From Clostridia bacterium (GTDB lineage Bacteria > Bacillota > Clostridia > Christensenellales > UBA1242): DNA of 5,348 nucleotides. The DNA lies in assembly GCA_017473795.1 (NCBI GenBank), contig JAFUJE010000012.1, positions 1 to 5,348 of the forward strand, read 5' to 3'. This document shows, piece by piece, positions 5,267-5,348 of this stretch (positions are counted from its first letter, which is position 1; every line of letters starts with the position of its first letter). The notes below the pieces were generated by a model. That model was not told the DNA's origin. It worked only from the letters and a program-made list of their open reading frames with translations, and ran no database searches. A program made the translations under genes and the position numbers.

Positions 5267-5348
5267 TACGGGGAATAAATAAATTCATAATTCCGGCAAT
5301 AATCATCACAATACTTGGCAATAACGCATTGGTTAAATCTAACCAAAA
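5238..5348 (-). CDS. 3' end of an unidentified membrane protein gene entering from the right edge
   Basis: On the minus strand a frame is open from the window edge (5348) to TAA at 5240-5238, giving 36 codons. It contains a hydrophobic segment (NALLPSIVMIIAGIMNLFI) followed by a charged tail ending PRIIDNDNSDF, as expected for the last membrane helix and cytosolic tail of an integral membrane protein. The length and composition do not allow a family to be named. It would converge on the ger operon and overlap its last gene by 29 bp (5238-5266). A second minus-strand frame is also open over this short stretch, but its Cys/Tyr-rich translation is unconvincing. The plus strand here holds several stop codons and no start. 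Confidence 0.45.
   Translation of the reverse strand, partial: FWLDLTNALLPSIVMIIAGIMNLFIPRIIDNDNSDF
5248..5273. repeat. Imperfect direct repeat, copy 2 (spans the stop of the gerC-position gene)
   Basis: GAATTAT-CATTATCAA-TAAT-ACGGGG. It is the second copy of the sequence at 5171-5199, with 77 bp start to start. In this copy the bases after CATTATCAA read TAA, so the repeat supplies the stop codon (5264-5266) where copy 1 reads on as Asp-Leu-Arg-Gly. It also overlaps the convergent minus-strand frame. Confidence 0.6.

Noticed and set aside
5329..5346. Perfect 7-bp inverted repeat (TTGGTTA, AATC, TAACCAA), considered as a terminator for the ger operon.
   Set aside because: The stem has only two G-C pairs, no T tract follows on the plus strand, and it lies inside the apparent minus-strand coding frame. 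It is most likely incidental.

Overview
The window looks like a chromosomal segment from a moderately AT-rich (about 40% GC by eye), endospore-related bacterium of the Bacillota. The main reason is a three-gene tandem read as a gerA-gerB-gerC germinant receptor operon, a family known essentially from spore formers. A class I (archaeal-type) lysyl-tRNA synthetase and unusually short Ger subunits suggest a less-studied, perhaps genome-reduced, lineage. I cannot name the genus from sequence alone.

Layout. Positions 1-645 (+) hold the 3' third of mnmG (tRNA U34 modification). It converges on a small uncharacterised helical gene (663-1208, -). The two are separated by 17 bp that carry a strong minus-strand intrinsic terminator. 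Upstream of the small gene on the same strand is the class I lysyl-tRNA synthetase gene (1230-2798, -). A 46-bp gap then separates lysS from the divergent ger operon (2845-5266, +), whose three genes are joined by two ATGA stop/start overlaps. At the right edge an open frame on the minus strand (5238-5348) enters the window and overlaps the 3' end of the third ger gene by 29 bp; it reads as the tail of a membrane protein. No stretch longer than 300 bases lacks a gene, and I see no tRNA, rRNA, CRISPR array, riboswitch or insertion sequence.

How the parts fit. The left half is translation housekeeping: MnmG modifies tRNA wobble uridines (including tRNA-Lys) and LysRS charges tRNA-Lys. The right half encodes a presumed spore inner-membrane nutrient receptor in which every subunit is short. 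GerA lacks the first half of its soluble N-terminal region, GerB appears to have 8 rather than 10 membrane helices, and the GerC-position protein is only 140 residues with no lipobox. This miniature receptor is the most interesting content of the window.

A second theme is expression signals. Both minus-strand genes have a sigma-70-like promoter (TTGCAA or TTGCAT, 17-bp spacer, TATAAT or TATATT) whose -10 box ends only 6-7 nt before the ATG, with no Shine-Dalgarno. This predicts leaderless mRNAs. The internal gene gerB, by contrast, has a classic GGAGGG site.
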